Shown piece after piece: positions 16,556-26,042 of a DNA stretch of 64,000 bases. The stretch is from contig NZ_JAZAQF010000001.1 of NCBI RefSeq assembly GCF_043235035.1, positions 62,001-126,000 on the forward strand, written 5' to 3'. The notes under the pieces are model-generated. The model did no database searches. It was not told where the DNA came from and saw only the letters and a list, made by a program, of their open reading frames with translations. How positions within the stretch are numbered: the first letter of the stretch is position 1; every line of letters begins with the position of its first letter. The position numbers and the translations under genes were made by a program. The DNA comes from CACIAM-69d sp001698445 (GTDB lineage Bacteria > Cyanobacteriota > Cyanobacteriia > CACIAM-69d).

Positions 16556-17200
16556 GCAGGGTTTCCAGACTAGGCGGCCAACAGGCGGTCTCAAGGCCTT
16601 TGCACAAGTTCCCGATCGGGATAACTCGTACAGGTTTTTGAGCACTGACTCGGGCGATCGCTCCGCAACGGGGAACCCAACGAAGGAGTTCCGAGCTGCT
16701 GAAAGCGCCCGCCGAGCAAACCATGGTCTTTTTAGAATCGGGATTTCACCGAATTACCGAGGGTCTGAAATGTCGATCGAGAATCGATCGATTCGGATCG
16801 CCCAAAAACGATCCATTTCGAGACGCTTCTTGACAATTGTTTAAATTGGATAGGAGCGCTGACTTTGCCTTTTTGATAGTGTGGCGTAACTTCCGATCGC
16901 AGTCAAGGGACGCATTGGCAAGGGTTTGGGGCAATCGATCGGCCATTGAGCACCAAGCATTTATCGCTCGAAAGTATTGTCAGCTACCGGTTTGGGCAAC
17001 CCGCTGCCCAGGCAATCTTGATCAAAACCCGCCGAGCCTGGGCAGGTGGCCCGGCGATCGCGATTGCTGAGATTTACCGATCACTGCAATGATTGGGGGT
17101 TATCTTTTTCCTGCGTTTTCCCGCACTGGGAATTTGTTGGAATCTGTATTGTGGGAATTTGTTGGAAGTTGATTGACCCGTTCAGTTTGGGGATTCCGTT
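16556..17200. other. Divergent intergenic region with a 15-bp direct repeat
   Basis: About 645 bp between the DUF2997 operon (minus) and the BioU candidate (plus); it must hold both promoters. GGGAATTTGTTGGAA occurs twice at a 25-bp period (17128-17142 and 17153-17167), 34-73 bp before the plus-strand start, a possible operator. No gene-like frame was accepted here. Confidence 0.5.
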
Positions 17201-18241
17201 ATGAGTCATTCGGTTGTGGACTTGGCATCGGCGCAAATGGTGAATTCGGACAAGACCGGCGCAATTCGGGTTGGGGTGATGGGCTTTGGCGGCTTGGGCC
17301 AAGCGGCGGCGCGGGTGCTGGCTCCCAAGCGCGAAATGCTCTTGGTGGCAGCGGTCGATCGCGATGGCTTTGCCTACAGCCCCGAAGGGCTAGATCCCGA
17401 TCGGGCGATCGCCACCTACCGAGATCGGGGTTCCGTGGGCCATCTGCCCGGCGGCTCCCTCAGCCCCACCAGCATCCTGGAGGCGATCGAAGCCGCCAAG
17501 GGTAACGTCGATGGCTTCTTCCTGGCCCTGCCCAACCTGCCCAACACCTTCATGGCCGAGGTTGTCGAACAAATCATCGCCTCCGGTTGGCGCGGCGTAT
17601 TGGTGGATGCCCTCAAACGCACCAGCGCCATGGAACAGATCTTGGCCCTGGGCGATCGGCTCGCCAACGCTGGCATTACCTACCTCACCGGTTGCGGAGC
17701 CACCCCCGGCCTGCTGACCGCCGCCGCCACGATCGCCGCCCAAAGCTACGCCGAAGTTCACAGCGTCAAAATCACCTTTGGAGTCGGCATCGCCAACTGG
17801 GAAGCCTACCGCGCCACCATCCGCGAAGACATCGCCCACATGCCCGGTTATGACACCGAGCGGGCCCGCCTGATGACCGATGCGGAAGTCGAAGCCCTGC
17901 TCGACACCACCAACGGCATCCTATCTTTGGAAAACATGGAACATGCCGATGATCTGATGCTGGAGCTGGCGGGCATTTGCAGCCGCGATCGGGTCACCGT
18001 CGGTGGTGTGGTGGATACGCGCAACGCCAAGAAACCCCTCAGCACCAACGTGCAAGTGACGGGCCGCACCTTCGAGGGCAAAATCTCCACCCACACCTTC
18101 ACCCTCGGCGACGAAACCAGCATGGCCGCCAACGTTTGTGGCCCCGCCTTTGGCTATCTGAAGGCCGGCGTTTCCCTGCAACGGCGCGGGCAATTTGGCC
18201 TGTTCACCGCCGCTGAAATCATGCCCCAATTTGTCCGTTAA
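17201..18241 (+). CDS. bioU: BioU-like NAD(P)-binding protein (biotin synthesis, 8-amino-7-oxononanoate to diaminononanoate step)
   Basis: A 346-residue protein with a Rossmann motif VGVMGFGGLGQAAARVL at about 24-40 and a saccharopine-dehydrogenase-like C-terminal domain (TGCGATPGLLTAAA, MAANVCGPAFGYL). Length and motifs fit the cyanobacterial BioU family, suicide enzymes that replace BioA and donate the nitrogen of their own active-site lysine. Lys139 in VDALKRTSAM is a good candidate for that lysine; allowing for an N-terminus about 15 residues longer than in Synechocystis, it aligns with the reported Lys124, as I recall it. The alternative is an uncharacterised saccharopine-dehydrogenase-like oxidoreductase. 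No other bio genes are adjacent. Confidence 0.72.
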   Translation: MSHSVVDLASAQMVNSDKTGAIRVGVMGFGGLGQAAARVLAPKREMLLVAAVDRDGFAYSPEGLDPDRAIATYRDRGSVGHLPGGSLSPTSILEAIEAAKGNVDGFFLALPNLPNTFMAEVVEQIIASGWRGVLVDALKRTSAMEQILALGDRLANAGITYLTGCGATPGLLTAAATIAAQSYAEVHSVKITFGVGIANWEAYRATIREDIAHMPGYDTERARLMTDAEVEALLDTTNGILSLENMEHADDLMLELAGICSRDRVTVGGVVDTRNAKKPLSTNVQVTGRTFEGKISTHTFTLGDETSMAANVCGPAFGYLKAGVSLQRRGQFGLFTAAEIMPQFVR

Positions 18242-18335
18242 GGCCACTCTGGTCAAGCGAGACCCGCCCAAAGCAATCTGCACGGCGGGTCTCGCTGGCT
18301 ACGGGGCGATCGGCCCCAAAGGCCTATCATCGGCC

Positions 18336-18391
18336 TGAACTCTGAACTCTGAACTCTGAACTCTGAACTCTGAACTCTGAACTCTGAACTT
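18336..18391. repeat. 7-bp tandem repeat, 8 copies
   Basis: TGAACTC repeated eight times (last copy TGAACTT), between the BioU-like gene and the ABC permease. Such heptamer tracts are prone to slippage and may serve as a strain marker. Confidence 0.95.
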
Positions 18392-18482
18392 TGAACGTTG
18401 GTCAATGCCCTGATCAATCGTTCAATTCAGGCATTCGATTCAATCACTCGATCCATCAGCCGGATCAATCGCTACTGAAACC

Positions 18483-19445
18483 ATGGGGCGCTACTTCCTC
18501 GGACGAATTGGGGTGGCAATTCCAACGCTGCTCGCCATCAGTTTGATTATTTTTGGCATCCTGGCCCTGGCTCCCGGCGACCCCTTGGGTGAATTTGCCG
18601 CTAACGGGGCCCTCTCCCCCGAGGTGCGATCACAAATTCGCGCCTCCCTGGGGCTGGATCAACCCGTTCACATCCGCTATTTCAAGTGGCTGCTGTCCCT
18701 GCTGCGGGGCGACTTAGGCTACTCCTTCGTGAGTCGGGTGCCCGTTTTGGAACTGATTGGCCAACGGTTACCCACCACCCTGGCCGTGGTGGGGGTGGCC
18801 TATGGATTCAGCGCTCTCATTGCCCTGCCGTTGGGGCTAATTGCTGCCCTCAAGCGCCATGGATGGGTCGATCGCACGGCCACGCTCATTTCCTTCATTG
18901 GCTTTTCTCTGCCGCCCTTTTTCACGGGCTTGCTGGTGATTTTGCTGTTCAGTGTGCAACTGCGCTGGCTGCCCTTTATCTATGACAGCAACCTGCAAGT
19001 GGTGGATTTCGCTAGCCTGGGAGAGCAGATCAAGCAGTCCATGATGCCGATCGGGGTGTTGGCCCTGTTTCAAACGGCCGGCCTGATGCGGTTCACCCGC
19101 GCTTCGGTGCTGGAACAGGTGTATCAGGGCTATGTGCGCACGGCTCGGGCGAAGGGACTGCCGGAATGGATCGTGGTGGGGCGGCATATTTTGCGCAATG
19201 CCTTGATTCCCGTGGTGACGCTGGTGGCGCTTGATGTGCCAGCGGTGTTCACAGGGGCGATCGTGACGGAGCAGGTGTTCCGTGTGCCGGGCATTGGCTC
19301 TTTGCTGGTGGACTCCATCCAGCGCAACGATACGCCCGTGGTGATGGCGATCGCGTTTATCTATGCGATTTTGATTGTGCTGTTCAATCTGATTGCGGAT
19401 GGCCTCTACGGAGTTTTGGATCCGAGGGTGCGGCTCGATCGCTAG
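18483..19445 (+). CDS. ABC transporter permease, DppB/OppB type
   Basis: A 320-residue integral membrane protein with six predicted helices. MGRYFLGRIGVAIPTLLAIS and ALAPGDPLGEF at the N-terminus are typical of peptide/nickel transporter permeases (DppB/OppB/NikB). The EAA-type loop that contacts the ATPase is near VRTARAKGLPEWIVVGRHILRNALIPV. It would form a heterodimer with a DppC-type permease, but no partner permease, ATPase or binding protein is next to it; these must be elsewhere. The substrate is unknown. Confidence 0.92.
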   Translation: MGRYFLGRIGVAIPTLLAISLIIFGILALAPGDPLGEFAANGALSPEVRSQIRASLGLDQPVHIRYFKWLLSLLRGDLGYSFVSRVPVLELIGQRLPTTLAVVGVAYGFSALIALPLGLIAALKRHGWVDRTATLISFIGFSLPPFFTGLLVILLFSVQLRWLPFIYDSNLQVVDFASLGEQIKQSMMPIGVLALFQTAGLMRFTRASVLEQVYQGYVRTARAKGLPEWIVVGRHILRNALIPVVTLVALDVPAVFTGAIVTEQVFRVPGIGSLLVDSIQRNDTPVVMAIAFIYAILIVLFNLIADGLYGVLDPRVRLDR

Positions 19446-19517
19446 CCCGCTGTCATCCCAACCCGATTAACTCGCCCAAATTCACCAACCAACTCGCAGC
19501 TCAATTCGCAACTCAAC

Positions 19518-20063
19518 ATGGACGGGCAGACAGGTCAGACAATTTTGTATTTGGGCTTAATCGCCATGGCCTTGGTGGGTGTTTTGGGATCCTTCATCCC
19601 CGCCATTCCGGGGCCCAGTTTGGTGGTGTTGGCCGTGGTGATTTGGGGAGCCGTCAAGGGCTGGGCCCTGGTGACCACGGCCCTGTGGGTGTCGATCGCC
19701 GTGTTGGTCTTGAGCCTGTTAATCGACAACCTGGCGGGCATCATTGGCGCACAAAAGGCCGGAGCCAGCCAGTGGGGGCAAATTGGCTCGATCGTGGGGT
19801 TGCTGTTGGGGTTCTTTGGCCTGTTGCCAGCCCTCCCGATCGGAGGGCCCTTGGCAGGCATTTTGTTGGGGCCGGTGTTGGGGGCCGTGGTGGGGGAAAT
19901 GCTCTACCGGCGCACCGTACCGCTCGTGCCCCGCTTCAAAGTTTCCCTGAAGGCGGCCTTGGGCATCCTGTTGGGATCCATCATTGGCAACGTGATTCAA
20001 GGACTGTTGGCCCTGATGGCGGCGATCGTGTTTGTGGGCACGACCTGGAATCAGGCCATGTAA
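19518..20063 (+). CDS. DUF456 membrane protein
   Basis: A 181-residue protein almost entirely hydrophobic, with about four or five membrane helices and glycine-rich turns (GVLGSFIPAIPGPSLV, IVGLLLGFFGLLPALPIGGPLAGILLGPVLGAV, LGSIIGNVIQG). The repeated PxxxG elements are typical of DUF456, whose function is unknown. It starts 72 bp after the DppB-type permease and may be cotranscribed with it. Confidence 0.85.
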   Translation: MDGQTGQTILYLGLIAMALVGVLGSFIPAIPGPSLVVLAVVIWGAVKGWALVTTALWVSIAVLVLSLLIDNLAGIIGAQKAGASQWGQIGSIVGLLLGFFGLLPALPIGGPLAGILLGPVLGAVVGEMLYRRTVPLVPRFKVSLKAALGILLGSIIGNVIQGLLALMAAIVFVGTTWNQAM

Positions 20064-20082
20064 CTTTTCCCTGAGCTTGAAC

Positions 20083-21165
20083 TTATCCAATAGCAGCCGC
20101 GATCGCCGATCGATCTAAATCGCGACCAATGATCACCAATTGGGTCGATCGCGCTTCATCGGGCCGCCAGGGGCGATCGAAGAAGGTCTCGAACCGCGGC
20201 CCCACCCCTTGCACCACCAACCGCATCGGCTTGCCAGCCACATCGGCAAATCCCTTAATGCGGTAGATTTCCCACTCCTGCACCAGCCGCTCTAGGCGTT
20301 GCACCAGGGCGCGAGGCTCCACGGTTCCGAGGGTGAGGGCGATCGCGCTGATGTCGTCGTCATGATCATGGTCATGATCGTGATCATGCTCATCGTCATG
20401 ATCGTGGTCATGGTGGTGATGATCGTGGTGGCTGGGGCGATCGTCCAGGTTGTCTTCCACGGCCGCATTGAAGCCCAGCAACAGTTCCGGCGCGATCGCC
20501 CCCCGCTGGCAACGGACAATTTTCACCCCGGGTCGCAACTCCTGCTTCAGCCAGGTTTCCACCCGCGCCACCTCGATCGGCTCCACCCGATCGCACTTGG
20601 TCAACAACACCAAATCAGCACAGGCGAGCTGGTCTTCAAACAATTCCTCGATCGGGGTTTCGTGCTCCAGGCTGTCATCGGCAGCCCGTTGCTCCAACAG
20701 CGCGGCCACATCGCCCACCACGCGACCAGCGGCCAGGGCTTCGCAGTCCACCGTGGCAATCACGCCATCGACCGTCGCCCCCGTGCGGATCTCCGGCCAG
20801 CGAAAGGCCTGCACCAACGGCTTGGGCAGCGCCAACCCCGAAGTTTCAATCACAATGCAATCGATATCTTCCCGGCGATCGAGCAACTGTTGCATCGTCG
20901 GCAAAAATTCCTCTTGCACCGTGCAGCAGAGACAACCATTGGTCAGCTCAATCACGTTGCTGGGGCCGTTATTGGGGCCAGTCGCCTCCTCTTCGTCACA
21001 GACTTGGCACGATCGCAGCAAGTCCCCATCAATCCCCACTTCGCCAAACTCATTCACCAGCACGGCAATCCGTCGGCCTTGGGGATTTTGCAACAAATGG
21101 CGCAGTAGCGTGGTTTTGCCCGCGCCCAAAAAGCCAGTGACAACGGTAACGGGAATTTTGTGCAT
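20083..21165 (-). CDS. cobW: CobW-family metallochaperone GTPase
   Basis: A 360-residue G3E GTPase. P-loop GFLGAGKTTLL at 11-21, the CxCC metal site in NGCLCCTVQ at 78-81, the GTPase motif TKCD, and a very His/Asp-rich loop (alternating DH and HDHD) before the C-terminal CobW domain. These proteins deliver zinc or cobalt using GTP. Here the gene is last in an operon behind a cobalamin riboswitch, with DUF1636 and HupE, so cobalt handling for B12 synthesis is the best inference. The His-rich loop may be a metal store or sensor. Spacing to HupE is about 47 bp. Confidence 0.92.
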   Translation of the reverse strand: MHKIPVTVVTGFLGAGKTTLLRHLLQNPQGRRIAVLVNEFGEVGIDGDLLRSCQVCDEEEATGPNNGPSNVIELTNGCLCCTVQEEFLPTMQQLLDRREDIDCIVIETSGLALPKPLVQAFRWPEIRTGATVDGVIATVDCEALAAGRVVGDVAALLEQRAADDSLEHETPIEELFEDQLACADLVLLTKCDRVEPIEVARVETWLKQELRPGVKIVRCQRGAIAPELLLGFNAAVEDNLDDRPSHHDHHHHDHDHDDEHDHDHDHDHDDDISAIALTLGTVEPRALVQRLERLVQEWEIYRIKGFADVAGKPMRLVVQGVGPRFETFFDRPWRPDEARSTQLVIIGRDLDRSAIAAAIG

Positions 21166-21212
21166 GGTTGTTGGTGTTGAATTCAGTCCTTGAACTCCAG
21201 TCCCGATCAGTC

Positions 21213-21854
21213 CTAAGCGCCCAAGGCCGAGGCTAAGAATGCCGCGCCCGCACCCACAATGGCAAAGCCGATGTAGCGAAGGGTTTGGGCGATCGAGCCT
21301 TCCGCCAACTGTTGCACCAACCCCCGCACCCCGAGGGCGATCGTGAGCTGAATGGCCGTGAACCCAATCAGATAGGCCGTGAGGGGAACCATACCCGCCC
21401 CCACGATCGATTCACCGTAGGCATAACCATGAAACAAGCCAGCCACCAGGGCGATCGCCCCCAAGGCCACCGTCGGCAGTTGGCGACCCATGGCCAGCAA
21501 CAACCCAAACAGCACCACCGAACCGGAAACCATCAGCTCCGGGAAGGGTAAATCCCAACTTTGCAGGTGTAGCCCCGTGCCGCCGAGGGCTGCCGCCGCA
21601 AAGACCACAGGCACAATCCACCCTCGGGCCGCCCCGATCGCCACCAAACCGGAAGCCGCCACAAAGGCCAAGTGATCCAAGCCGATCACCGGGTGAGCCA
21701 AACCGGACATGAATCCTTCAAAGCCGTTGCTGGGCACTTGACCGCCCATCATGTGGTGCGCCGATGCGGGCAGAGCAGCCAACAGCAGGGCCAAACCGGT
21801 CACAGCGCCAGCAAAACAACCTTGAACCGATGCCAATGTTTTGGTTTGTCGCAT
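21213..21854 (-). CDS. hupE: HupE/UreJ-family metal transporter
   Basis: A 213-residue protein from the ATG at 21854 (MRQTKTLASVQG). A signal peptide ends in PASA, leaving the mature N-terminus HHMMGG, and HPVIGLDHLAF supplies the conserved HxxxxxDH metal motif. Six membrane helices are expected. HupE/UreJ proteins move nickel or cobalt through the membrane. Position behind a B12 riboswitch and with cobW points to cobalt import. An ATG five codons upstream is less likely, as it precedes the charged residues of the signal peptide. Confidence 0.9.
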   Translation of the reverse strand: MRQTKTLASVQGCFAGAVTGLALLLAALPASAHHMMGGQVPSNGFEGFMSGLAHPVIGLDHLAFVAASGLVAIGAARGWIVPVVFAAAALGGTGLHLQSWDLPFPELMVSGSVVLFGLLLAMGRQLPTVALGAIALVAGLFHGYAYGESIVGAGMVPLTAYLIGFTAIQLTIALGVRGLVQQLAEGSIAQTLRYIGFAIVGAGAAFLASALGA

Positions 21855-21934
21855 GGGTAATTTCTCCAAGCCCTAGTGGGCGGATGGGATGAATATGGGA
21901 TGGATGCAGAATTCTAGGGAGCGGGCAACAGCCC

Positions 21935-22495
21935 CTAGGCAATCGAAACCGTGGTGGGGGGAATGCGGGCCAAAACGCCGTTTTTCAGGGGTTCCGGCCG
22001 CTCACCCCAGGCCAAAAGACCATCGGGGCGATTGACATAGAGATCGGCACAGGCGGCGATCGCCTCCACGGTCTGATCCAGGTGGGCCGGATCGTGGGGC
22101 AAGTCCCCAAACAGATAGCTGTGTTTACCGGGGGCCGCAAAAGCTACCACACAGGCATGGCTACAGGCGCTCATGCATTGGGTGGGAGTCAGGGCAATCG
22201 CTCCATTTGCCCCGTCCGCTAAATGGCTTTGCAGGCGATCAAGCAGTTGCTCACCGCCACTGATGCCCACTCGCTTGCCGTTTTGCCAAGTGCTGGCACA
22301 GGTGGTGCAAACCAACAGGGCCATGGGAACGGTGGCGGGTTGGTCGGCCGATTGCACCACAGCGGCCGAGGCGGCTCCATTCGTTGGCGCTGGGCTGGTT
22401 TTCCCGGAGCCAGCTTGGCTGAAAACGACGGATGGGGATGCGGAATGGGCCGCGAGCGTTTCGCCCGTCGGTGACAAAAGTTGTGAGGACTCCAC
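21935..22495 (-). CDS. DUF1636 metal-binding protein (thioredoxin-like ferredoxin fold)
   Basis: The conserved part begins MALLVCTTCASTW and continues with MSACSHACVVAF and YLFGDLP, cysteine pairs that could bind metal or an Fe-S cluster. DUF1636 genes are often next to cobalamin or cobalt genes. The start is uncertain: a GTG at 22495 (VESSQLLSPTGE) comes just after the riboswitch with GCGAGG upstream and adds an Ala/Pro/Ser-rich leader of 57 residues; the ATG at 22324 gives the compact 129-residue form. It is first in the operon with hupE and cobW. The frame open further upstream reads through the riboswitch and is not used. Confidence 0.8.
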   Translation of the reverse strand: MESSQLLSPTGETLAAHSASPSVVFSQAGSGKTSPAPTNGAASAAVVQSADQPATVPMALLVCTTCASTWQNGKRVGISGGEQLLDRLQSHLADGANGAIALTPTQCMSACSHACVVAFAAPGKHSYLFGDLPHDPAHLDQTVEAIAACADLYVNRPDGLLAWGERPEPLKNGVLARIPPTTVSIA

Positions 22496-22530
22496 AGTCC
22501 GAACCTCGCAGAAGTGGAAGGGGTAAACAT

Positions 22531-22650
<120 letters not shown>

Positions 22651-22932
22651 TCACGAGCTGGTTGCCCAGCGGCTGGCTACGGAATGCCAAATGGCTTAGC
22701 TGTGGCCGCCGTCGATCGAGCTGGGCCGATTCATCTCAAGAGCATAGTTCAGATCGAAGATATTTCAACAGGGGTCGCTCGCCACTCCTGTGTTCAAGGG
22801 GCCAGTCGCCTATGGAGCGTTGCCCACTTGATAACGCATCACTCAACGACTCTGATCGCCTTTTGGGAGAGGGTAATGCTGAACCAACTGGTGCTGAATT
22901 AACCGCAAAATTACACATATTCCGAACATATA

Positions 22933-22963
22933 TTCCAATGTTCCAATGTTCCAATGTTCCAAC
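22933..22963. repeat. 8-bp tandem repeat, nearly 4 copies
   Basis: TTCCAATG three times plus TTCCAAC, directly upstream of the Shine-Dalgarno sequence of the GNAT gene at 22988. The flanking region from 22651 is non-coding in both strands as far as I can judge. Confidence 0.9.
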
Positions 22964-22987
22964 TTTCGACATTTGCAAGGAGCAACC

Positions 22988-23524
22988 ATGAAACTGTCGT
23001 TATACCAGCCCAATGATGCAGTTGAAATCGAGCAACTGTTCATTCAAACATTCACAAACTCTGAAGGTCAGTCCGAAGGAGCGATCGTTGGGCGACTGGT
23101 AAAAGACTTGATTAGTAGCACTGACCCAAGTAATTTCTACGGCTTTGTTGCCACAGAAGCTGACCAAATTATCGGAGGGATTTTTTTCTCACGACTGATC
23201 TTTGAGGATGGAACTAATTCCTTCATTCTGTCGCCCGTTGCTGTTCGGACTGATTTTCAGCGCCAAGGGATTGGTCAGCAGTTGATCAGATTTGGTTTAG
23301 ATGCTCTCTCAAAGGAGGGAGTAGAACTTGTCGTGACCTACGGTGACCCCCAGTTCTACTCCAAAGTGGGATTCCGAGGGGTCACGGAGGCGGTGATTCC
23401 GCCCCCCTTCGCGCTACAGCGTCCAGAAGGGTGGTTGGCCCAATCTTTGACGGGAGATCAGATTCGATCGATCAAGGGTCGGTCTTTCTGTGTCGAGGCT
23501 CTCAACAACCCCGAATATTGGTAG
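22988..23524 (+). CDS. GNAT-family N-acetyltransferase (YhbS-like)
   Basis: A 178-residue protein from the ATG at 22988, preceded by AAGGAGC at ideal spacing. The order LYQPNDAVEIEQLFIQTFT, GGIFFSRLIF, FILSPVAVRTDFQRQGIGQQLIRFGLD (acetyl-CoA motif Q-R-x-G-I-G) and YGDPQFYSKVGFRGV is typical of YhbS-type acetyltransferases. The substrate is unknown. It stands alone. Confidence 0.9.
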   Translation: MKLSLYQPNDAVEIEQLFIQTFTNSEGQSEGAIVGRLVKDLISSTDPSNFYGFVATEADQIIGGIFFSRLIFEDGTNSFILSPVAVRTDFQRQGIGQQLIRFGLDALSKEGVELVVTYGDPQFYSKVGFRGVTEAVIPPPFALQRPEGWLAQSLTGDQIRSIKGRSFCVEALNNPEYW

Positions 23525-23593
23525 ACCATGGGCGCACGTTAGGCTGCCAGTTGTTGCTGAACAAGAGTGTTCAGTGGCCGCAAGCCAAGGCCG

Positions 23594-24691
23594 TTAAGCA
23601 TCGGGAACCGTCACCCATTGACCCCGATCGTGGGACTCGTGGGCCAAGTCCATTAGCTGCTGAGAAGCAATCCCCTCGTGGAGGGATGGGGCGATCGCCT
23701 GGCCTTGATCGATCGCCTGCACCCAGCGATCGACCACCCGCAACACGGCCGCCATCCGCCCATCGGGATAGGTTTGGGGAAACGCCAGGCGATCGGGAAT
23801 GGGCAATTCTTGCAACGGCTCGCCTGCGGGTGCATACCAGAGCTTGAACCCATGGATATAGTCCGCTTGGTTGTCGCTGCCCAAAATCAGCGTGCCCCGA
23901 TCGCCATAGACTTCCACCCAATGGCCGCGCCCTTGGTAGGTTGTGGAGCTTAAACAGACCTGAACCGGTGTGCCGTCGGTCAGCTCCAGCAGGAGTTGGC
24001 AAATATCATCGGAATCCACCGGTTTCAGTTGGCCGCTGCTGGGGTCGGGTCGGGCGGGCACGGAGGTGACCAAATGGGCAAACAACCGCCGCACGGGCCC
24101 AAACAGCCAATGGATGTAGTCAAAGGTATGTGACCCGATCGCCCCGAGGGCCCCGCCACCGCTCGATCGCTGGGCATACCAATTCCAAGGCCGGCTGGCA
24201 TCGGCCCGGCTGGAAGCCATCCAATCGATTTTGATCAGTCGCTTTTGGCCCACGCGATCGTCCGCCAGCAGTTCCGCCAAATATTGCCAAGCTGGAACCA
24301 TCCGAAACTCAAAATCCACCGCCACGATCGCCCCCGTTTTCGCGGCCAAATGCTCTAGGGCGATCGCCTCTTGCACCGTCATGGTCACCGGCTTTTCCAG
24401 CAGCACATGCTTCCCGGCCGCCAGGGCCGTTTGGGCCATGGTGTAGTGCAAAAAGGGCGGCGTAGAAATCATCACCGCCTGCACCGCCGGCAGGGCCACC
24501 ATTTCCTCAAAACTATCGAAGGCATAGGGGAGTTGATGCCGTTGGGCGATCGCCTGGGCCGTTTGAATTTGGCGATGGTACAGGGCGATCGGGCGAGTGC
24601 GATGGTGCTGCTGCAACACCGGCAGATGGATTTTTTGGCCAAACCCCGTACCGGCGATCGCCACGCCCAGGGTGTTTGTGGAATAGGTCAT
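23594..24691 (-). CDS. Gfo/Idh/MocA-family oxidoreductase
   Basis: A 365-residue protein. GVAIAGTGFGQKIHLPVLQQH is the Rossmann motif, HVLLEKPVTMTVQEA contains the conserved EKP of the family, and GALGAIGSHTFDYIHWLFG has the His of the active site. It probably oxidises or reduces a sugar-like substrate with NAD(P). Such enzymes act on sugar alcohols, amino sugars or biliverdin; it lacks close resemblance to BvdR in length and motifs. Next gene upstream is argB, about 150 bp away. Confidence 0.9.
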   Translation of the reverse strand: MTYSTNTLGVAIAGTGFGQKIHLPVLQQHHRTRPIALYHRQIQTAQAIAQRHQLPYAFDSFEEMVALPAVQAVMISTPPFLHYTMAQTALAAGKHVLLEKPVTMTVQEAIALEHLAAKTGAIVAVDFEFRMVPAWQYLAELLADDRVGQKRLIKIDWMASSRADASRPWNWYAQRSSGGGALGAIGSHTFDYIHWLFGPVRRLFAHLVTSVPARPDPSSGQLKPVDSDDICQLLLELTDGTPVQVCLSSTTYQGRGHWVEVYGDRGTLILGSDNQADYIHGFKLWYAPAGEPLQELPIPDRLAFPQTYPDGRMAAVLRVVDRWVQAIDQGQAIAPSLHEGIASQQLMDLAHESHDRGQWVTVPDA

Positions 24692-24841
24692 GATTGCTCG
24701 AAACAGTTCAGAACGGTTCAGGTTGCTTCAGGGAACTTCCGCAATACCCATACTAGACAAGGGGCCGAAACCCCTTGCCCCCCACGATCTCATGGCTGCG
24801 GGATCAGGGTTATGAAGAACCGCACCCGCACCCTAAGGCGT

Positions 24842-25741
24842 TCAAGACTTCATCAGATCGGAGGCCACAATCATGGTTCCGATCCCCGCGTCCGTAAAAA
24901 TTTCCAGCAAAAGGGCGTGGGGAATGCGGCCATCAATAATGTGAGCTGCTCGCACCCCCTGAGCCAGCGATCGGACACAACAGTTCACCTTGGGAATCAT
25001 GCCGCCGCCGACAATGCCTTGGGAAATTAGTTCCCGGGCCCCTTGAATATCCACCTTGGGGATCAGGGTCGAAGGATCTTTATAGTCCCGCAGCACCCCG
25101 GCCGTATCCGTCAGCAGAATCATCTTCTCGGCTCCCAGGGCTGCCGCCAACTCCCCGGCCACCGTGTCCGCATTGATGTTGTAGGCTTGGCCGTCCACAT
25201 CGGCCGCCACGCTGGAAATCACGGGAATATAGCCATTGTTCAACATCGGTTCCAACACATCGATGTTGATGCTGTTGACTTCGCCCACAAAGCCAATTTC
25301 CTCGCGGTTGCCCTTTTGGCGAGCGGTTACCAAGTTGCCGTCTTTGCCACAAAGCCCGATCGCCATGCCGCCGGCCTGGTTAATCAGCGAGACCAATTCC
25401 TTATTCACACGGCCCACCAACACCATTTCCACCACATCCATGGTGTCGGAGTCGGTCACCCGCAGCCCATCGCGGAATTGTGGCTCGATGTTGAGTTTGC
25501 CCAGCCAGTTGTTAATTTCGGGCCCGCCCCCATGCACCACCACCGGACGTAATCCCACACAGGACATGAACACAACATCACGAATCACCTTGTCCTTGAG
25601 GCGATCGTCTTTCATGGCTGCGCCGCCATATTTCACCACCACCGTGCGCCCGGCAAATTGCTGAATGTAGGGCAGGGCTTCGCTGAGAACGCGCACCCGG
25701 GTGGCTTCGGCTTTGCTGATGTATTCGCTTTCGTGATCCAT
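24842..25741 (-). CDS. argB: Acetylglutamate kinase
   Basis: A 299-residue enzyme that phosphorylates N-acetylglutamate in arginine synthesis. VVVKYGGAAM carries the catalytic lysine, VVVHGGGPEINNWL the glycine-rich phosphate loop, and NADTVAGELAAALGAEKMILLTDTAGV the nucleotide-binding segment. In cyanobacteria this enzyme is activated by PII (GlnB); the N-terminal helix (SEALPYIQQFAG) needed for hexamer formation and arginine inhibition is present. Monocistronic by position. Confidence 0.96.
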   Translation of the reverse strand: MDHESEYISKAEATRVRVLSEALPYIQQFAGRTVVVKYGGAAMKDDRLKDKVIRDVVFMSCVGLRPVVVHGGGPEINNWLGKLNIEPQFRDGLRVTDSDTMDVVEMVLVGRVNKELVSLINQAGGMAIGLCGKDGNLVTARQKGNREEIGFVGEVNSINIDVLEPMLNNGYIPVISSVAADVDGQAYNINADTVAGELAAALGAEKMILLTDTAGVLRDYKDPSTLIPKVDIQGARELISQGIVGGGMIPKVNCCVRSLAQGVRAAHIIDGRIPHALLLEIFTDAGIGTMIVASDLMKS

Positions 25742-26042
25742 GGTCAGTCAGTGGCTCTGAGGGTTTGTTGGGGGAGGTTAGGAGTGATCGGTTGGTGGCG
25801 GCCGGGCGGAGCGTTGCCCGCGCTGTTTTTCATTCACTCCTTGGCCGCTTCCCGTGGGTCAATCCGATGAGGGGCCCGCTTCGGTTGCATGATACGAGGC
25901 AGGCGATCGAATCGTGGTGACCAGACGCACTGAAATTGCTGTGTGGTTTTCTTGAGAACTGGGCTGAGATTGAATCGATCGGGCTAAAACTGTAGCAGAG
26001 GCTACGTAATCGTCTGAGCGCTCGGCGGTTGCTTCCCGATCA
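25742..26042. other. Intergenic region between argB and an exported-protein gene
   Basis: About 300 bp with divergent genes on both sides. Frames here are not gene-like; I see no repeat, RNA or clear operator. Confidence 0.4.

Noticed and set aside
20299..21108. Long open frame opposite cobW
   Set aside because: It is the complement of the cobW coding region, including its His-rich loop read backward.
22219..22530. Alternative minus-strand frame beginning MFTPSTSARFG just after the riboswitch
   Set aside because: It is out of frame with the conserved DUF1636 cysteine motifs and has a composition typical of a shadow frame.
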